Both the position numbers and the translations under genes were made by a program. From Klebsiella grimontii (GTDB taxonomy: Bacteria; Pseudomonadota; Gammaproteobacteria; Enterobacterales; Enterobacteriaceae), in assembly GCF_900200035.1 (NCBI RefSeq), contig NZ_FZTC01000019.1, positions 620,001-684,000 of the forward strand: a stretch of DNA of 64,000 bases, given 5' to 3'. Of this stretch, positions 46,723 to 56,493 are shown one piece after another. The notes under the pieces are model-generated. The model was not told the DNA's origin. It saw nothing but the letters and a program-made list of their open reading frames with translations, and ran no database searches. Within the stretch, counting starts at the first letter, position 1; every line of letters begins with the position of its first letter.

Positions 46723-47304
46723 ATGTCGTTCGAATTACCTGCATTACCATATGCAAAAGACGCCCTGGCGCCGCACATTTCCGCAGAAACCCTGGAATAC
46801 CACTACGGTAAACACCACCAGGCCTACGTCACCAACCTGAATAACCTGATCAAAGGCACCGCGTTTGAAGGGAAAACCCTGGAAGAGATCGTGCGTTCTT
46901 CCGATGGCGGCGTCTTCAACAACGCCGCGCAGGTCTGGAATCACAGCTTCTACTGGAACTGCCTCGCGCCAAACGCCGGCGGCGAGCCGCAAGGCGAACT
47001 GGCGGCCGCTATCGCTAAATCCTTCGGCAGCTTCGCTGATTTTAAAGCCAAATTCACCGACGCGGCGGCAAAAAACTTCGGCGCAGGCTGGACCTGGCTG
47101 GTGAAAAACACCGACGGTAGCCTGGCCATTGTCTCCACCAGCAACGCGGGTACGCCGCTGACCAGCGACGCGACTCCGCTGCTGACCGTGGATGTCTGGG
47201 AACACGCTTATTACATCGACTACCGTAACGCCCGTCCGAACTATCTGGAACACTTCTGGGCGCTGGTAAACTGGAAGTTTGTTGCCGCTAACCTGGCAGC
47301 ATAA
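46723..47304 (+). CDS. sodB: Iron superoxide dismutase SodB
   Basis: This 193-residue cytoplasmic Fe-SOD has the same length as E. coli SodB. Metal ligands are His27 (YHYGKHH), His74 (VWNHSFYW), and Asp/His in [13 protein letters not shown] (about 157/161). AAGGAGAG precedes ATG 46723; the longer frame from 46690 is not used. In E. coli its mRNA is repressed by the RyhB sRNA under iron limitation; pairing was not examined here. Confidence 0.97.
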   Translation: MSFELPALPYAKDALAPHISAETLEYHYGKHHQAYVTNLNNLIKGTAFEGKTLEEIVRSSDGGVFNNAAQVWNHSFYWNCLAPNAGGEPQGELAAAIAKSFGSFADFKAKFTDAAAKNFGAGWTWLVKNTDGSLAIVSTSNAGTPLTSDATPLLTVDVWEHAYYIDYRNARPNYLEHFWALVNWKFVAANLAA

Positions 47305-47309
47305 AAGCA

Positions 47310-47346
47310 AACCGCAGATGCCTTTCGGCTTCTGCGGTTATTCTCT
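47310..47346 (+). terminator. Terminator of sodB
   Basis: Stem AACCGCAG/CTGCGGTT (47310-47317 with 47332-47339), 14-base loop that can extend the stem, followed by ATTCTCT. The T run is weak on this strand. Confidence 0.7.
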
Positions 47347-47360
47347 CACAGCACGCGATC

Positions 47361-48527
47361 TTAACGGTTGGCGAACGCCTCTTCCGGCTGCGCCCGCCCG
47401 CTGAACAGCACCAACAGCAGCGCAACGCCCGCGATAATCGCCCCCATCACCGGGACAAACGCATAGCCGAGGCCGCCGCTAATGACTGCGCCTCCCGCTG
47501 CCGCTCCCAGCGCGTTTCCAAGGTTGAAAGCCCCGATATTGACCGACGACGACAGCCCCGGCGCTTCGTGGGCCACGCGCATCACCCGCATCTGCAAAGG
47601 CGGCACCACCGCAAAGGTCGCCGCGCCCCAGACCACCATGCTGATTGCCGCGCTCACCTGCGATTGCGCCAGCAGCGGGATCGCCAGCATGATAACCATC
47701 AGCAGCAGCAGAAAGCCCTTCAGCGTCCCGGAAACGGAGCGGTCAGCAAATTTACCGCCAAGATAGTTGCCCAGCGAAAAGCCCACGCCGATCAGCACCA
47801 GCATCGCGGTGACAAACAGCGGAGAGGCGTTGGTAATGGTATGCAGAACCGGGGAAATATAGGTATAGAGCGTAAACATCGCCCCTGCCCCCAGCACGGT
47901 AGTCAGCAACGCCGACAGCACCTGCGGGCGCATCAGCACCGAAAGCTCCTGCTTCACATTTGGGCGCTCGCCGGCGCTGCCCTTCGGTAAGGAAAACCAC
48001 AGGCCGATTATCGCCACCACGCCCAGCCCCGCTGTTGCAAGGAACGACATTCGCCAGCCGATGGTTTCACCCAGCCAGGTTGCTGCGGGTACGCCGCCGA
48101 TGTTGGCGATCGTCAGCCCCATAAACATCGTCGCCACCGCGCTGGCCTGCTTATGTTTTGGCACCACGCTTGCCGCCACCACCGAGCCCAGGCCAAAGAA
48201 AGCGCCATGGTTAAGGCTGGTAATGATCCGCGACAGCAGCAGCGTGGTGTAATCCGGCGCAATGGAAGAGAGCACGTTGCCGAGGGTAAAAATCGCCATC
48301 AGAAAGATCAGCGCGTTTCTGCGCGCGCGGTGGGAGAGCAGCAGCGTCATCAGCGGCGCGCCAACCATTACGCCGATGGCATAGGCGCTAATCAGCATTC
48401 CCGCCGCCGGAATCGAAACGTCAACGCCTTTAGCGATAACCGGTAATAGCCCCATCGGGGAGAACTCGGTCGTGCCGATGCCAAAGGCACCGATCGCCAG
48501 CGCGAGCAGGGGAAAGTTGATTTTCAT
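47361..48527 (-). CDS. ydhP: MFS transporter YdhP (DHA1 family)
   Basis: This 388-residue inner-membrane protein has about twelve helices and resembles E. coli YdhP (389), in the drug:H+ antiporter-1 group with AraJ-like sugar/drug exporters. FGIGTTEFSPMGLLPVIA opens helix 1, and the loop 2-3 motif reads SHRARRNALI. Substrate unknown. Single gene, convergent with sodB. Confidence 0.92.
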   Translation of the reverse strand: MKINFPLLALAIGAFGIGTTEFSPMGLLPVIAKGVDVSIPAAGMLISAYAIGVMVGAPLMTLLLSHRARRNALIFLMAIFTLGNVLSSIAPDYTTLLLSRIITSLNHGAFFGLGSVVAASVVPKHKQASAVATMFMGLTIANIGGVPAATWLGETIGWRMSFLATAGLGVVAIIGLWFSLPKGSAGERPNVKQELSVLMRPQVLSALLTTVLGAGAMFTLYTYISPVLHTITNASPLFVTAMLVLIGVGFSLGNYLGGKFADRSVSGTLKGFLLLLMVIMLAIPLLAQSQVSAAISMVVWGAATFAVVPPLQMRVMRVAHEAPGLSSSVNIGAFNLGNALGAAAGGAVISGGLGYAFVPVMGAIIAGVALLLVLFSGRAQPEEAFANR

Positions 48528-48654
48528 GCAGGGACTCCATCAGGCCGCCTTCCGCGACGGCATCTCATCAGAAGTCAAAAGCATGACATCAATCACAGAA
48601 AAACAAAAGTGAACGAAATGGCAAAAGATTTTTGCGAAAATGATAATAATAGGT

Positions 48655-48684
48655 GGAGTAAAAGGGAGAGCGGCCCCTCCCTTA
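48655..48684 (-). terminator. Terminator-like hairpin after ynhF
   Basis: On the minus strand AAGGGAG and CTCCCTT arms (48683-48677 with 48668-48662) are separated by eight bases and followed by TTACTCC. Confidence 0.6.
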
Positions 48685-48692
48685 TCGCAGAA

Positions 48693-48782
48693 CTAGTGCA
48701 GTACTGCGGTCAAACCTGCGGCAACAATCAAACCCAAAACAATAATCGTTGTTGTCAGCGAAAACTTTAAATTTATATCCAT
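48693..48782 (-). CDS. ynhF: Small membrane protein YnhF
   Basis: This 29-residue peptide (start MDINLKFSLTTT, end AAGLTAVLH) matches E. coli YnhF at nearly all positions and in length. It is one hydrophobic helix (about residues 8-27). E. coli YnhF is a membrane peptide that keeps its formyl-Met; its role is unknown. An AGGGGG ribosome site lies 8 bp before the ATG. It sits between ydhP and purR, as in E. coli. Confidence 0.88.
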   Translation of the reverse strand: MDINLKFSLTTTIIVLGLIVAAGLTAVLH

Positions 48783-49019
48783 CAATTTTTCCCCCTGATT
48801 ATCCCCACATGAAAAGTGAGCTTACTCATTTTTACACAGAATAGCGTAAAAATCTTCCGAGATTTAGAGTGATGCACATTTTTGCTCTTCCCCTTTGCCC
48901 CAAGATCGGACAAAATCCCACGCTAATTTGAAAGCGTATCGGCCATTGACCCCTTCCTGTCGTTCTGTGTCGTTTTCCCGACGTGATGCCATGCTCAATT
49001 TTGGCGTCAGGGTGTGTAC

Positions 49020-49035
49020 AGGCAAACGTTTACGT
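49020..49035 (+). promoter_or_regulatory. PurR operator upstream of purR
   Basis: AGGCAAACGTTTACGT matches the 16-bp PurR box (ACGCAAACGTTTGCGT) at 13 positions, with the core GCAAACGTTT intact. It lies 44 bp before the start codon, probably in the leader, and corresponds to purR operator 1 of E. coli. Confidence 0.8.
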
Positions 49036-49078
49036 ACCGATAAACAGACGATCAGGTCAAGGTCTGGAGTGAGAAGTA

Positions 49079-50104
49079 ATGGCAACTATTAAAGATGTAG
49101 CGAAGCGCGCAAACGTTTCCACTACAACAGTGTCACATGTGATTAACAAAACCCGTTTTGTTGCGGAAGAGACGCGCAATGCGGTATGGGCAGCAATAAA
49201 AGAGCTGCATTACTCCCCCAGCGCCGTTGCCCGCAGCCTGAAGGTCAATCACACCAAGTCGATTGGTCTGCTGGCGACCAGCAGCGAAGCGGCCTATTTC
49301 GCTGAGATTATCGAAGCCGTTGAGAAAAGCTGTTTCCAGAAGGGCTACACCCTGATCCTCGGCAACGCGTGGAACGACCCGGAGAAACAGCGCGCCTATT
49401 TGTCAATGATGGCGCAGAAACGCGTCGACGGCCTGCTGGTGATGTGTTCCGAGTATCCGGAATCGGTGTTAAGCATGCTGGAAGAGTATCGCCATATCCC
49501 GATGGTGGTGATGGACTGGGGCGAGGCAAAAGCCGACTTTACCGATTCGGTCGTCGATAACGCCTTCGAGGGCGGCTATATCGCCGGACGCTACCTGGTT
49601 GAACGCGGCCATCGCGACATCGGCGTGATCCCCGGCCCGCTGGAGCGTAACACCGGCGCAGGCCGGCTGGCGGGTTTTATGAAAGCGATGGAAGAGGCGC
49701 AGATTAACGTCCCGGAGAACTGGATTGTGCAGGGTGATTTCGAGCCGGAATCCGGCTACCGCGCCATGCAGCAAATTCTCGCCCAGCACCCTCGCCCAAC
49801 GGCCATCTTCTGCGGCGGGGATATTATGGCGATGGGCGCCATCTGTGCGGCGGATGAAATGGGCCTGCGCGTGCCGCAGGATATTTCGCTGATCGGTTAT
49901 GATAACGTGCGCAACGCCCGCTACTTTAGCCCGGCGCTGACCACCATTCATCAGCCTAAGGACTCTCTTGGCGAAGCGGCCTTTAATATGCTGCTGGACC
50001 GTATCGTCAATAAGCGTGAAGTCTCGCAGTCGATTGAAGTCCATCCGCGCCTTGTCGAGCGCCGTTCCGTGGCCGATGGTCCGTTTGTCGATTATCGCCG
50101 TTAG
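49079..50104 (+). CDS. purR: Purine repressor PurR
   Basis: This 341-residue LacI-family repressor has the same length as E. coli PurR. The N-terminal helix-turn-helix ([20 protein letters not shown]) and hinge helix ([11 protein letters not shown]) are identical or nearly so. The ligand domain binds hypoxanthine or guanine as corepressor. It shuts down purine and related synthesis genes. Two PurR boxes, one upstream and one inside codons 10-15, indicate autoregulation. Confidence 0.97.
   Translation: MATIKDVAKRANVSTTTVSHVINKTRFVAEETRNAVWAAIKELHYSPSAVARSLKVNHTKSIGLLATSSEAAYFAEIIEAVEKSCFQKGYTLILGNAWNDPEKQRAYLSMMAQKRVDGLLVMCSEYPESVLSMLEEYRHIPMVVMDWGEAKADFTDSVVDNAFEGGYIAGRYLVERGHRDIGVIPGPLERNTGAGRLAGFMKAMEEAQINVPENWIVQGDFEPESGYRAMQQILAQHPRPTAIFCGGDIMAMGAICAADEMGLRVPQDISLIGYDNVRNARYFSPALTTIHQPKDSLGEAAFNMLLDRIVNKREVSQSIEVHPRLVERRSVADGPFVDYRR
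49107..49122 (+). promoter_or_regulatory. Second PurR operator inside purR
   Basis: GCGCAAACGTTTCCAC keeps the core CGCAAACGTTT and lies in the first codons of purR, matching the intragenic operator 2 known in E. coli. It encodes part of the HTH (AKRANVST). Confidence 0.7.
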
Positions 50105-50122
50105 CCCTGCTTGCGGCGTCGG

Positions 50123-51034
50123 TTATTCCGGCGCCCGCAGCCACTCCCGGTTTAGCGTTTCGCTATCGCCAAGATAATCCAGTAACCAGAGCAGCGCCGG
50201 CGAAGCGTCGCTTTGCTGCCACGTCAGGCAGCATGCGGCATCCGGGAAGGGGTTCTCCAGCTCCAGCGCCGTCCATTCGCCGCTATCCAGCCACGGACGC
50301 GCTAAATGCCCGGGCACCATACCGACGCACAGTCCGGCGGAGAGGCAGGTTTCAGAAGCATCCCAGTCCGGCACGACTACCCTCTTCTGGTTATCGAGCA
50401 GCCACGTGGTCCGCTTCGGCAGCGAGCGTGACGTATCCTCTCTGACCAGCGACGGCCAGTTGCGCAACACGTCATCGCTCAAAGGCCCCGCCATTTTTGC
50501 CAGCGGATGGTGGCTCGCAACGACGCAGTCCCAGCTCAGCATCCCCATATCGCGGAAGGCGTAGCGTCCCCCTACCGGAATGGAGCGGGTCGCGCCGATG
50601 GCTAATTCCACGCGACCGTCGGCGAGCGCATCCCAGACGCCGTTGAACACCTCCTGAAAGACGATCAGCTCGACGTCATCAAAATGGCGATAAAAATCAA
50701 CGATCATCTGCCGCATACGCGTGGGTTTAACGATGTTATCAACCGCGATGGAGAGCTGCCCGCGCCAGCCGTTGGCGATCTGCTGGCACTGCTGGCGGGT
50801 GATCTGCATTTTTTTGATAACAGATCGCCCTTCCTGTAAAAACCAGACGCCGGCCGGCGTTAATTCCACATCCCGATGGCGGCGTTCGAACAGCGGTACT
50901 GCCAGCCACTCCTCCAGCTGTCGTACGGTATAGCTGACGGCCGAGGGTACGCGGTGCAGTTCCTGGGCGGCGGCGCTAAAGCTGCCGTTGCGGGCGACAG
51001 CATCGACAACTTCAAGCGAGTATTCAGACCACAT
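50123..51034 (-). CDS. punR: LysR-type regulator PunR (YdhB)
   Basis: This 303-residue regulator has an N-terminal winged HTH (about residues 1-60, GSFSAAAQELHRVPSAVSYTVRQLEEWLAVPLFER) and a LysR substrate domain. It matches E. coli YdhB (310), which is reported to activate the adjacent nucleoside transporter punC. It is divergent from punC across 111 bp that should hold its binding sites. No site was assigned by eye. Confidence 0.92.
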   Translation of the reverse strand: MWSEYSLEVVDAVARNGSFSAAAQELHRVPSAVSYTVRQLEEWLAVPLFERRHRDVELTPAGVWFLQEGRSVIKKMQITRQQCQQIANGWRGQLSIAVDNIVKPTRMRQMIVDFYRHFDDVELIVFQEVFNGVWDALADGRVELAIGATRSIPVGGRYAFRDMGMLSWDCVVASHHPLAKMAGPLSDDVLRNWPSLVREDTSRSLPKRTTWLLDNQKRVVVPDWDASETCLSAGLCVGMVPGHLARPWLDSGEWTALELENPFPDAACCLTWQQSDASPALLWLLDYLGDSETLNREWLRAPE

Positions 51035-51145
51035 TTTCTGCCTGCAAAATTTTTGAACTCATCTGACAAATATTAGCGTTTCACAAGCCTTAATGCACTC
51101 CCTACACTCTGCGCCATCGTACCTGCACAATAAAAAGAGAATGTT

Positions 51146-52330
51146 ATGCAACAACCTGGGAAAGGATTTTTAGTCTGGCTGGCTGGCCTCAGCGTACTGG
51201 GCTTTCTGGCCACCGATATGTATCTTCCGGCTTTCGCCGCCATGCAACAGGATCTGAATACTTCCGCCGCCTCAGTCAGCGCCAGCCTGAGCCTGTTCCT
51301 GGCGGGCTTTGCGCTTGGGCAGCTCTTCTGGGGCCCCATTTCCGATCGCTATGGCCGTAAGCCGGTGCTGCTGAGCGGTCTGGCTATCTTTGCTGTCGGC
51401 TGCCTGGGGATGCTGTGGGTGCGCGATGCCGGCCTGATGCTGGCGCTGCGCTTTATCCAGGCTCTGGGGGTTTGCGCCGCCGCGGTGACCTGGCAGGCAA
51501 TGGTAACCGATTATTACCCTGCGCAAAGAACCAACCGTATTTTCGCCGCCATTATGCCGCTGGTTGGTTTGTCGCCGGCGCTGGCGCCGCTGCTTGGCAG
51601 TTGGCTGCTGGTCCACTTCGAATGGCAGGCCATTTTTGCCGTTCTGTTCGCCATTACCCTGCTGCTGATGCTGCCGGCCCTGCGCCTGAAGCCAGCGAAT
51701 AAACCGATCGTCAGCGTCCAGCAGAAGCTCACCTTCCTCGCCCTGCTGCGCTCGCGGGAATATAGCGGTAACGTGCTGATCTACGCCGCCTGTTCCGCCA
51801 GCTTTTTCGCCTGGCTCACGGGCTCGCCGTTTATCCTCCATGACATGGGCTACGGTCCGACCGTTATTGGCCTGAGCTATGTTCCGCAGACTATCGCGTT
51901 TCTGGTGGGCGGTTATGGTTGCCGCGCGGCGCTACAAAAATGGCAGGGGCAGCAAATTCTTCCCTGGCTGCTGGCGATTTTCGCCGTCAGCGTCGCCGCC
52001 ACCTGGCTGGTTGGCCTGCAGGAGAACGCGACGCTTGTTGGGTTGATGATTCCGTTCTGCGCCATGGCGGTGGTGAACGGCGGTATTTATCCTATCGTCG
52101 TCGCGCAGGCCCTGAAGCCATTCCCGCAGGCGACCGGCCGTGCCGCGGCGCTGCAAAACACTCTGCAGCTTGGCCTCTGTTTCCTGACCAGCCTGCTGGT
52201 CTCCACGCTGATTGCCACGCCGCTGCAAACGACCACCAGCGTGATGCTGGTTTCCATCGTGCTGGCCGGCATAGGCTACCGCATGCAGTATAAAGCCGCG
52301 CATCCGGCAACAGAATCGTCACATGCGTAA
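51146..52330 (+). CDS. punC: Purine nucleoside MFS transporter PunC (YdhC)
   Basis: This 394-residue Bcr/CflA-type DHA1 transporter has twelve predicted helices. [18 protein letters not shown] opens helix 1 and [14 protein letters not shown] is the loop 2-3 motif. E. coli YdhC is reported to take up purine nucleosides. Together with add and purR in this window it serves purine salvage. The end abuts the cfa promoter region. Confidence 0.93.
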   Translation: MQQPGKGFLVWLAGLSVLGFLATDMYLPAFAAMQQDLNTSAASVSASLSLFLAGFALGQLFWGPISDRYGRKPVLLSGLAIFAVGCLGMLWVRDAGLMLALRFIQALGVCAAAVTWQAMVTDYYPAQRTNRIFAAIMPLVGLSPALAPLLGSWLLVHFEWQAIFAVLFAITLLLMLPALRLKPANKPIVSVQQKLTFLALLRSREYSGNVLIYAACSASFFAWLTGSPFILHDMGYGPTVIGLSYVPQTIAFLVGGYGCRAALQKWQGQQILPWLLAIFAVSVAATWLVGLQENATLVGLMIPFCAMAVVNGGIYPIVVAQALKPFPQATGRAAALQNTLQLGLCFLTSLLVSTLIATPLQTTTSVMLVSIVLAGIGYRMQYKAAHPATESSHA

Positions 52331-52362
52331 GCTATTCTACTGATAGTTATAGAATCCAGTAA

Positions 52363-52374
52363 TTAGCTTGCTAA
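52363..52374. promoter_or_regulatory. SlyA operator upstream of cfa
   Basis: TTAGCTTGCTAA is the exact complement of the SlyA consensus TTAGCAAGCTAA; the 15-base context AATTAGCTTGCTAAG is identical to that at the slyA promoter. It lies 10 bp upstream of the cfa -35 element. Confidence 0.75.
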
Positions 52375-52384
52375 GATATTTTTG

Positions 52385-52413
52385 TTGAAAGCGTGTTTTT
52401 AGCGGCCTATACT
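52385..52413 (+). promoter_or_regulatory. Sigma-70 promoter of cfa (distal)
   Basis: TTGAAA (52385-52390) and TATACT (52408-52413) are separated by 17 bp. The start point near 52420 gives a leader of about 210 bases, like the distal cfa promoter of E. coli. Confidence 0.78.
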
Positions 52414-52628
52414 GGATCCGGCATCACATAAATAGAAAGATTAATTGATTTAACGGGAGCAGGATGCATCCCGTTTCACCATGGAAGGCCTTTCGGCAAG
52501 GGTTACCTCCCTTCCTCTGTTCTACGTCGGATAGCAGCCTCACGGATTAACCGTGAGATTTCTCACAAAGCCAAAAAAGCGTCTACGCTGTTTTAAGGTT
52601 CTGATCACTTGGGCGTGATGGAGAAGCT

Positions 52629-53780
52629 ATGAGTTCATCGTGTATAGAAGAAGTAGTCAGTGTACCAAATGATGATTGGTACCGAATTGCAGCTGAATTA
52701 TTAGGCCGTGCGGGCATCGAAATTAATGGTCCTGCGCCCTCCGATGTACGGATTAAAAACCCGCTCTTTTTTAAGCGCGTTTTGCAGGAGGGGTCGCTGG
52801 GGCTCGGCGAAAGCTATATGGACGGCTGGTGGGATTGTGAACGGCTGGATATTTTTTTCCATAAAGTTTTACGCGCCGGACTGGAAAATCAGCTTCCCCA
52901 TCATTTCAAAGATACCTTGCGTATCGCCAGCGCACGCTTATTCAATCTGCAAAGTAAAAAACGGTCCTGGATTGTCGGCAAAGAGCATTATGATTTAGGC
53001 AACGATCTGTTCAGCCGCATGCTCGACCCTTATATGCAGTATTCCTGCGCGTACTGGAAAGACGCGGAAACTCTCGATGACGCGCAGCAGGCTAAACTGG
53101 ATCTGATCTGCCGTAAACTTGAGCTTGAGCCCGGTATGCGGGTGCTGGATATCGGCTGCGGCTGGGGCGGGCTGGCTTACTACATGGCCAAAAACTACCA
53201 GGTCAGCGTGGTGGGCGTTACCATCTCTGCAGAGCAGCAGAAAATGGCGCAGGAGCGCTGCGCGGACCTCGACGTCACCATCCTCCTCCAGGACTATCGC
53301 GACCTGCACGAAAGCTTTGATCGTATTGTTTCAGTCGGCATGTTCGAACACGTCGGGCCTAAAAATTACGCCACCTATTTTGATGTGGTCGATCGTAATC
53401 TGAAGCCCGACGGTCGTTTCCTGCTCCACACCATCGGCTCGAAAAAAACCGACCATAGCGTTGATCCCTGGATCAACAAATATATCTTCCCTAACGGCTG
53501 TCTGCCGTCGGTACGCCATATTGCCGAAGCCAGCGAATCGCATTTTGTTATGGAAGACTGGCATAATTTCGGCGCCGACTACGACACGACGCTTATGGCC
53601 TGGTATGAACGCTTTCTTAATAGCTGGCCGGATATTGCCGACAACTATTCAGAACGCTTTAAACGCATGTTCAGCTATTACCTGAATGCCTGTGCCGGCG
53701 CTTTCCGCGCGCGCGATATCCAACTGTGGCAGGTGGTTTTTTCTCGCGGGGCCGAACACGGCCTGCGCGTGGCCCGCTAA
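52629..53780 (+). CDS. cfa: Cyclopropane-fatty-acyl-phospholipid synthase
   Basis: This 383-residue enzyme (382 in E. coli) transfers a methylene group from S-adenosylmethionine to unsaturated acyl chains of membrane phospholipids, protecting against acid and other stationary-phase stress. The SAM motif VLDIGCGWGGLAYY (about residues 170-183) and the active-site Cys in YYLNACAGAFRARDIQLW (about 354) are intact. GGAG precedes the ATG. Confidence 0.97.
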   Translation: MSSSCIEEVVSVPNDDWYRIAAELLGRAGIEINGPAPSDVRIKNPLFFKRVLQEGSLGLGESYMDGWWDCERLDIFFHKVLRAGLENQLPHHFKDTLRIASARLFNLQSKKRSWIVGKEHYDLGNDLFSRMLDPYMQYSCAYWKDAETLDDAQQAKLDLICRKLELEPGMRVLDIGCGWGGLAYYMAKNYQVSVVGVTISAEQQKMAQERCADLDVTILLQDYRDLHESFDRIVSVGMFEHVGPKNYATYFDVVDRNLKPDGRFLLHTIGSKKTDHSVDPWINKYIFPNGCLPSVRHIAEASESHFVMEDWHNFGADYDTTLMAWYERFLNSWPDIADNYSERFKRMFSYYLNACAGAFRARDIQLWQVVFSRGAEHGLRVAR

Positions 53781-53785
53781 AAATA

Positions 53786-53813
53786 TCCCCCGCTTCGGCG
53801 GGGGGATTTTATT
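53786..53813. terminator. Bidirectional terminator cfa/ribC
   Basis: Stem TCCCCCGC with GCGGGGGGA (53786-53793 with 53798-53806), UUCG loop, then TTTTATT on the plus strand; on the minus strand it follows ribC and leads into TATTTTTA. Confidence 0.9.
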
Positions 53814-54453
53814 ATTCGGCCGTCGTTTTCAGCGCCGCTTCTGCTTCTTTCGCCGCCAGCACGCGCTCAACGGTATCGATGACCGCCTGCGTCTGCGGAT
53901 CGATTTCAATATTCACCCGATCGCCCAGCTTTTTCACCCCAAGCGTGGTGCGCTGCAGCGTTTCCGGAATTAAATGCACGCAGAACCGAGTTGGCGTCAC
54001 TTCACCGACGGTGAGGCTAATCCCATCTACGCCGATATATCCTTTATAGAGGATATATTTCATCAACGTCGGGTCCTGAACCTTAAACCAAATCTGGCGA
54101 TTATTTTCCGAGGTCAGAATTTTCACCACCTCCGCGGTGGTCATAATATGACCTGACATCAGGTGGCCGCCAATTTCATCGCTGAATTTGGCCGCGCGCT
54201 CAACGTTGACGCTGTCGCCCTCGCGGATCGCGCCCAGATTGGTTATCCGCAAGGTCTCCTTCATCAGATCAAAACTCACTCGCGGGCCATTGATATCCGT
54301 GACCGTCAAGCAGCAGCCGTTGTGCGCTACCGAAGCGCCCGTTTCGAGCCCCGCGAGCATATGCTCAGGCAGCTCCACAACGTGGGTGCGAAAGTTGGGT
54401 TTTTCATCAATAGCCACCACTTTGGCGGTCCCCTGCACAATACCGGTAAACAT
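53812..54453 (-). CDS. ribC: Riboflavin synthase alpha subunit
   Basis: This 213-residue enzyme (named ribC or ribE) has the same length as in E. coli. It dismutates two 6,7-dimethyl-8-ribityllumazine molecules into riboflavin and a pyrimidine. The two-fold repeated lumazine-binding domains begin [12 protein letters not shown] and about residue 98 ([10 protein letters not shown]); the catalytic [10 protein letters not shown] is intact. No FMN riboswitch was seen upstream. Divergent from mdtK. Confidence 0.96.
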   Translation of the reverse strand: MFTGIVQGTAKVVAIDEKPNFRTHVVELPEHMLAGLETGASVAHNGCCLTVTDINGPRVSFDLMKETLRITNLGAIREGDSVNVERAAKFSDEIGGHLMSGHIMTTAEVVKILTSENNRQIWFKVQDPTLMKYILYKGYIGVDGISLTVGEVTPTRFCVHLIPETLQRTTLGVKKLGDRVNIEIDPQTQAVIDTVERVLAAKEAEAALKTTAE

Positions 54454-54683
54454 ATTTTGCTCCTGTATAAATTCGTGACGGTATCAGTACCGTTTTAGGC
54501 TATGACGAACAATAACAGCTGGCAAAACAGGTTGCCAGCGCACAACGTGCAGAGGAATTTTTTCACTGGCTAAATGGCTAATCCTCGCTACAATAGTCTG
54601 GCAAATCCCTCTGCTTTTTCTTCTTGCTGCCCTCGATGGCGGCTTTTTTAGTCCCCCAATAACAACAATATATAGGTGTTCAC

Positions 54684-56057
54684 GTGCAGAAGTATTTTAT
54701 TGAAGCGCGTCAGTTATTAGCACTGGCTATACCCGTTATTCTTGCCCAGGTCGCCCAAACCGCCATGGGCTTTGTCGATACCGTGATGGCGGGCGGCTAT
54801 AGCGCCACCGACATGGCGGCCGTTGCCATCGGCACCTCCATCTGGCTACCGGCGATCCTCTTTGGCCACGGCCTGCTGCTGGCCCTGACGCCCGTTATTG
54901 CCCAGCTGAATGGTTCTGGTCGCCGCGAGCGTATCGCCCATCAGGTGCGCCAGGGATTCTGGCTGGCCGGCTTCGTCTCCATCCTGGTAATGGTAGTGCT
55001 GTGGAACGCCGGTTACATTATCAGCTCAATGCATAACATCGACCCGGCGATGGCTGACAAAGCGGTCGGCTACCTGCGCGCGCTGCTGTGGGGCGCGCCC
55101 GGCTATCTGTTCTTTCAGGTTGCCCGTAACCAGTGTGAAGGGCTGGCGAAAACCAAGCCGGGAATGGTCATGGGATTTATCGGCCTGCTGGTCAACATTC
55201 CGGTGAACTACATTTTTATCTACGGTCACTTCGGTATGCCGGAACTCGGCGGGATTGGCTGCGGCGTGGCGACGGCATCGGTTTACTGGGTGATGTTTTT
55301 CAGCATGCTGTTCTGGGTGCGCCGCGCGCGTTCAATGCGCGATATTCATCTCCAGGAGCGCTTCAGCAAACCGGATTTCGCCGTCATCCAGCGTCTGGTA
55401 CAGCTGGGCCTGCCGATTGCGCTGGCGCTGTTTTTCGAAGTCACGCTGTTTGCCGTCGTCGCGCTGCTGGTCTCGCCGTTGGGGATCGTTGACGTGGCCG
55501 GGCATCAGATTGCCCTTAACTTCAGCTCGCTGATGTTCGTGTTGCCGCTCTCGCTGGCGGCCGCGGTGACCATTCGCGTCGGCTTCCGTCTCGGGCAGGG
55601 GTCAACGCTGGAGGCGCAGACCTCGGCCAGAACCGGCGTCGGCGTTGGGGTGTGCATGGCCGTTTTCACAGCGGTGTTCACCATTCTGATGCGTAAGCAA
55701 ATCGCCCTGCTGTATAACGACAATCCCGAGGTCGTGGCCCTGGCGTCCCAGCTAATGCTGCTCGCGGCCATCTACCAGATTTCCGACTCCGTTCAGGTGA
55801 TCGGCAGCGGGATCCTGCGCGGCTATAAAGACACGCGTTCCATCTTCTTTATTACCTTTACCGCCTACTGGGTATTGGGTCTGCCGAGCGGCTACCTGCT
55901 GGCCCTGACCGATCTGGTCGTGCCGCGCATGGGCCCCGCCGGTTTCTGGTGCGGGTTTATTATTGGTCTCACCTCCGCCGCCGTGATGATGATGCTGCGT
56001 ATGCGTTTCCTGCAGCGTCAGCCTTCCAGCATCATTTTACAGCGCGCGGCGCGCTAG
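54684..56057 (+). CDS. mdtK: MATE-family multidrug efflux pump MdtK (NorM)
   Basis: This 457-residue, twelve-helix Na+(H+)/drug antiporter has the same length as E. coli MdtK. It exports fluoroquinolones, acriflavine and other cations. Conserved [32 protein letters not shown] and the mid-protein [19 protein letters not shown] mark the two halves. Translation starts with GTG 54684. In E. coli the valVW tRNAs follow closely, as the tRNA-Val genes do here. Confidence 0.96.
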   Translation: MQKYFIEARQLLALAIPVILAQVAQTAMGFVDTVMAGGYSATDMAAVAIGTSIWLPAILFGHGLLLALTPVIAQLNGSGRRERIAHQVRQGFWLAGFVSILVMVVLWNAGYIISSMHNIDPAMADKAVGYLRALLWGAPGYLFFQVARNQCEGLAKTKPGMVMGFIGLLVNIPVNYIFIYGHFGMPELGGIGCGVATASVYWVMFFSMLFWVRRARSMRDIHLQERFSKPDFAVIQRLVQLGLPIALALFFEVTLFAVVALLVSPLGIVDVAGHQIALNFSSLMFVLPLSLAAAVTIRVGFRLGQGSTLEAQTSARTGVGVGVCMAVFTAVFTILMRKQIALLYNDNPEVVALASQLMLLAAIYQISDSVQVIGSGILRGYKDTRSIFFITFTAYWVLGLPSGYLLALTDLVVPRMGPAGFWCGFIIGLTSAAVMMMLRMRFLQRQPSSIILQRAAR

Positions 56058-56254
56058 CCCGCGGCGAAACCAACGGCGCTGATTCGGCGCCGTTATCGCT
56101 TGTTGATGAAGAAATATTCTTTTGCATCAGTAAAATATCAGCAATATGGATAAAACTTCTGCGATCGCGAGAAAACTGGAAGAAAAGTGACGTTTGCCTC
56201 TTGCCACAACCCCTCCCTCCCGCTAATATGCGTCCCCGTTGCCGCTGCAACATT

Positions 56255-56331
56255 GCGTTCATAGCTCAGTTGGTTAGAGCACCACCTTGACATGGTGGGG
56301 GTCGTTGGTTCGAGTCCAATTGAACGCACCA
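56255..56331 (+). tRNA. valV: tRNA-Val (anticodon GAC), copy 1
   Basis: A 77-nt cloverleaf with 7-bp acceptor (GCGTTCA/TGAACGC), D loop AGCTCAGTTGGTTAGAGC, anticodon stem CCACC/GGTGG with loop TTGACAT (anticodon GAC), T arm GGTTCGAGTCC and encoded CCA. Confidence 0.97.
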
Positions 56332-56335
56332 TAAT

Positions 56336-56412
56336 GCGTTTATAGCTCAGTTGGTTAGAGCACCACCTTGACATGGTGGGGGTCGTTGGTTCGAGTCCAA
56401 TTAAACGCACCA
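56336..56412 (+). tRNA. valW: tRNA-Val (anticodon GAC), copy 2
   Basis: A 77-nt copy beginning only 4 bp (TAAT) after the first; acceptor GCGTTTA/TAAACGC with compensating changes, same GAC anticodon, encoded CCA. Confidence 0.97.
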
Positions 56413-56416
56413 TAAT

Positions 56417-56493
56417 GCGTCCGTAGCTCAGTTGGTTAGAGCACCACCTTGACATGGTGGGGGTCGGTGGTTCGAGTCCACTCGGACGCACCA
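56417..56493 (+). tRNA. tRNA-Val (anticodon GAC), copy 3
   Basis: A third 77-nt copy after another TAAT spacer; acceptor GCGTCCG/CGGACGC and a T arm starting GGTGGTTCGAGTCCAC. Compensated stem changes show it is functional. E. coli K-12 has two copies here. Confidence 0.97.

Larger units (their letters stand above)
52331..52628. promoter_or_regulatory. cfa promoter and long structured leader
   Basis: The region holds a SlyA box (52363-52374), a good sigma-70 promoter (52385-52413) and a leader of about 210 bases with hairpins such as AACGGGA/TCCCGTT and CACGG/CCGTG. E. coli cfa also has a distal promoter about 212 bp before the ATG whose long leader is the target of small RNAs (RydC, ArrS, CpxQ), plus a sigma-S promoter near the start. 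sRNA sites were not mapped here. Confidence 0.7.
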
